A stretch of 64,000 bases of DNA, taken from the NCBI RefSeq assembly GCF_003352165.1, contig NZ_CP029176.1, positions 1,178,001-1,242,000 of the forward strand. Reading direction: 5' to 3'. Origin of the DNA: Acidibrevibacterium fodinaquatile (GTDB taxonomy: Bacteria; Pseudomonadota; Alphaproteobacteria; Acetobacterales; Acetobacteraceae). The position numbers and the translations under genes were made by a program. Below are positions 63,122 to 64,000 of the stretch, one piece after another; the first letter of the stretch is position 1, and every line of letters starts with the position of its first letter. The notes under the pieces were generated by a model. It saw only the letters and a list, made by a program, of their open reading frames with translations. It was not told the origin of the DNA and made no database searches.

Positions 63122-64000
63122 GCGGCGGCCAGCCGGCGAGGAAAAACGAGAAAATCATCGCGGCGATGACGCCGATCGCGACCGTGAGCCCGATGCCATG
63201 CAACAGCGGCGTGCGGCAGAAGAGCAAGAGGCCGAAGGTCGAGAGCGTCATGACATGGCAGAGGAGGAGCGTGCGGAGGGTGCGCGCGCGCTCGTCGTCG
63301 CTGGGCTGGCGGCGGGCGAAAAAAAGCGCGTAATCGAGCCCGATCCCGACCATCAGCGGCAGCGCGACGATGTGAAACAGCGACAAAGCCTCGCCGAACC
63401 ACCCGAGCAGCGCCACCGTCACGATGACCGCGCCGCAGAGCGGGGCGAGCACCCGCGGAAGCCGGCGCACGCCGCCGAGCCCGACGATCAGCGCCGCCAG
63501 CGCGCCGCCGGCGCCAAGACCGAGCCAGCGCCAGGCTTGCCCGGTATAGGTCGCGACCAGCGCCGTCATCGCGGCCGGAACGTCGAGAACATGCACGTCC
63601 GGGGCATCGGCGAAGGCGGCGCGAAACGCCGCCGGATCGGCGAGCCCGCTCGGCGCGATGACGCCGAACCAGCGCCCGCCATAGGCAAATAGCAAGGGTG
63701 CGAGCCGGGCGGCGAGAAGCGGCGGAGTGATCGTGGCGAGCGTGAGCGGCGGGTCTTCGCGGGCGGTCGCGGCATCGTCGAGAAAGGGTTTGAAAGCATC
63801 GGCGCGAAACCCGAGCCCCGCCGCTGCCCGCGTGACCCGCTCGGCGAGCAGGCTTGGCGGCGGGATCGCCCGCTGCCGGGCACGCTCGGTCGCGACACTG
63901 GGCAAGAGGCGGGCGGCGAGATTGACATCGGCGAGGCTGCCGCGCGCGATCAGGCCGTCAAGGCGCGGCAGCAAGGCTTCCTCGCGCGCCAGCACCGCCT
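63072..64000 (-). CDS. MMPL/RND-superfamily exporter, C-terminal part
   Basis: The frame runs off the right edge. The visible 309 codons have the last periplasmic loop and about five membrane helices. MVGIGLDYALFFARRQPSDD, the proton-relay helix, is followed by LSTFGLLLFCRTPLLHGIGL. This layout is close to exporters of aryl-polyene/xanthomonadin clusters, but hopanoid (HpnN) or other lipid exporters are possible. Its 3' end overlaps the SDR gene by 50 bp on the other strand. Confidence 0.75.
   Translation of the reverse strand, partial: AVLAREEALLPRLDGLIARGSLADVNLAARLLPSVATERARQRAIPPPSLLAERVTRAAAGLGFRADAFKPFLDDAATAREDPPLTLATITPPLLAARLAPLLFAYGGRWFGVIAPSGLADPAAFRAAFADAPDVHVLDVPAAMTALVATYTGQAWRWLGLGAGGALAALIVGLGGVRRLPRVLAPLCGAVIVTVALLGWFGEALSLFHIVALPLMVGIGLDYALFFARRQPSDDERARTLRTLLLCHVMTLSTFGLLLFCRTPLLHGIGLTVAIGVIAAMIFSFFLAGWPPLRSASEYRRRSPAPGR

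Overview
The window reads as a high-GC alphaproteobacterial chromosome, most likely from the Acetobacteraceae or a related Rhodospirillales group. That placement is inferred from the gene content (fdsGBACD formate dehydrogenase, pqqABCDE, the gpmI-envC-ctpA-yibQ-rppH cluster) and the base composition. No rRNA is present to confirm it.

Layout. 1-7.4 kb: an oxalate/formate-type MFS transporter (partial), the NAD-dependent molybdenum formate dehydrogenase operon fdsG-B-A-C(fdhD)-D, and its LysR-type regulator, all on the minus strand. 7.7-11 kb: the complete pqqABCDE operon for the PQQ redox cofactor, with a strong hairpin between pqqA and pqqB. 11.7-15.6 kb: a sugar ABC importer whose ATPase has an extra C-terminal domain. 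15.7-22.7 kb: a peptide/opine-type ABC importer with two consecutive paralogous binding proteins. 22.8-38.4 kb: mostly single housekeeping genes (GtrA, NnrU-like, hldE, thioesterase, 2-hydroxyacid dehydrogenase, an RND pump, a secreted hydrolase, argB, enoyl-CoA hydratase, AlkA-type glycosylase, zf-CHCC protein, polA).

38.4-42.1 kb is foreign. It is a 3.6-kb IS1595-family transposon, visibly AT-rich, with 24-bp terminal inverted repeats (23/24 matching) and an exact 8-bp target duplication (GCAAAAAG). It carries the transposase, a DUF6471-like small protein, a membrane-anchored protein, a two-gene pair (coiled-coil/basic protein plus GIY-YIG-like nuclease) and, most strikingly, a tRNA gene with a complete serine-type body (long variable arm, G73 discriminator) but a phenylalanine anticodon (GAA). 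The tRNA has its own promoter-like sequence and a leader able to pair with its acceptor strand. The transposon landed inside a copy of a repeat family that occurs five times in the window, mainly between convergent genes, and looks like a bidirectional terminator.

42.2-64 kb: a sterol-desaturase-like membrane protein, small secreted proteins, an SDR lacking the catalytic Tyr, a nitroreductase, nfuA, recA, NIPSNAP, the gpmI-envC-ctpA-yibQ-rppH envelope cluster, an acetoin-type dehydrogenase operon (acoA-acoB-acoC), penicillin-binding protein 1A, rlmB, another SDR and a partial MMPL exporter. The metabolic genes suggest a versatile heterotroph able to oxidise formate, PQQ-linked alcohols or sugars, and acetoin.
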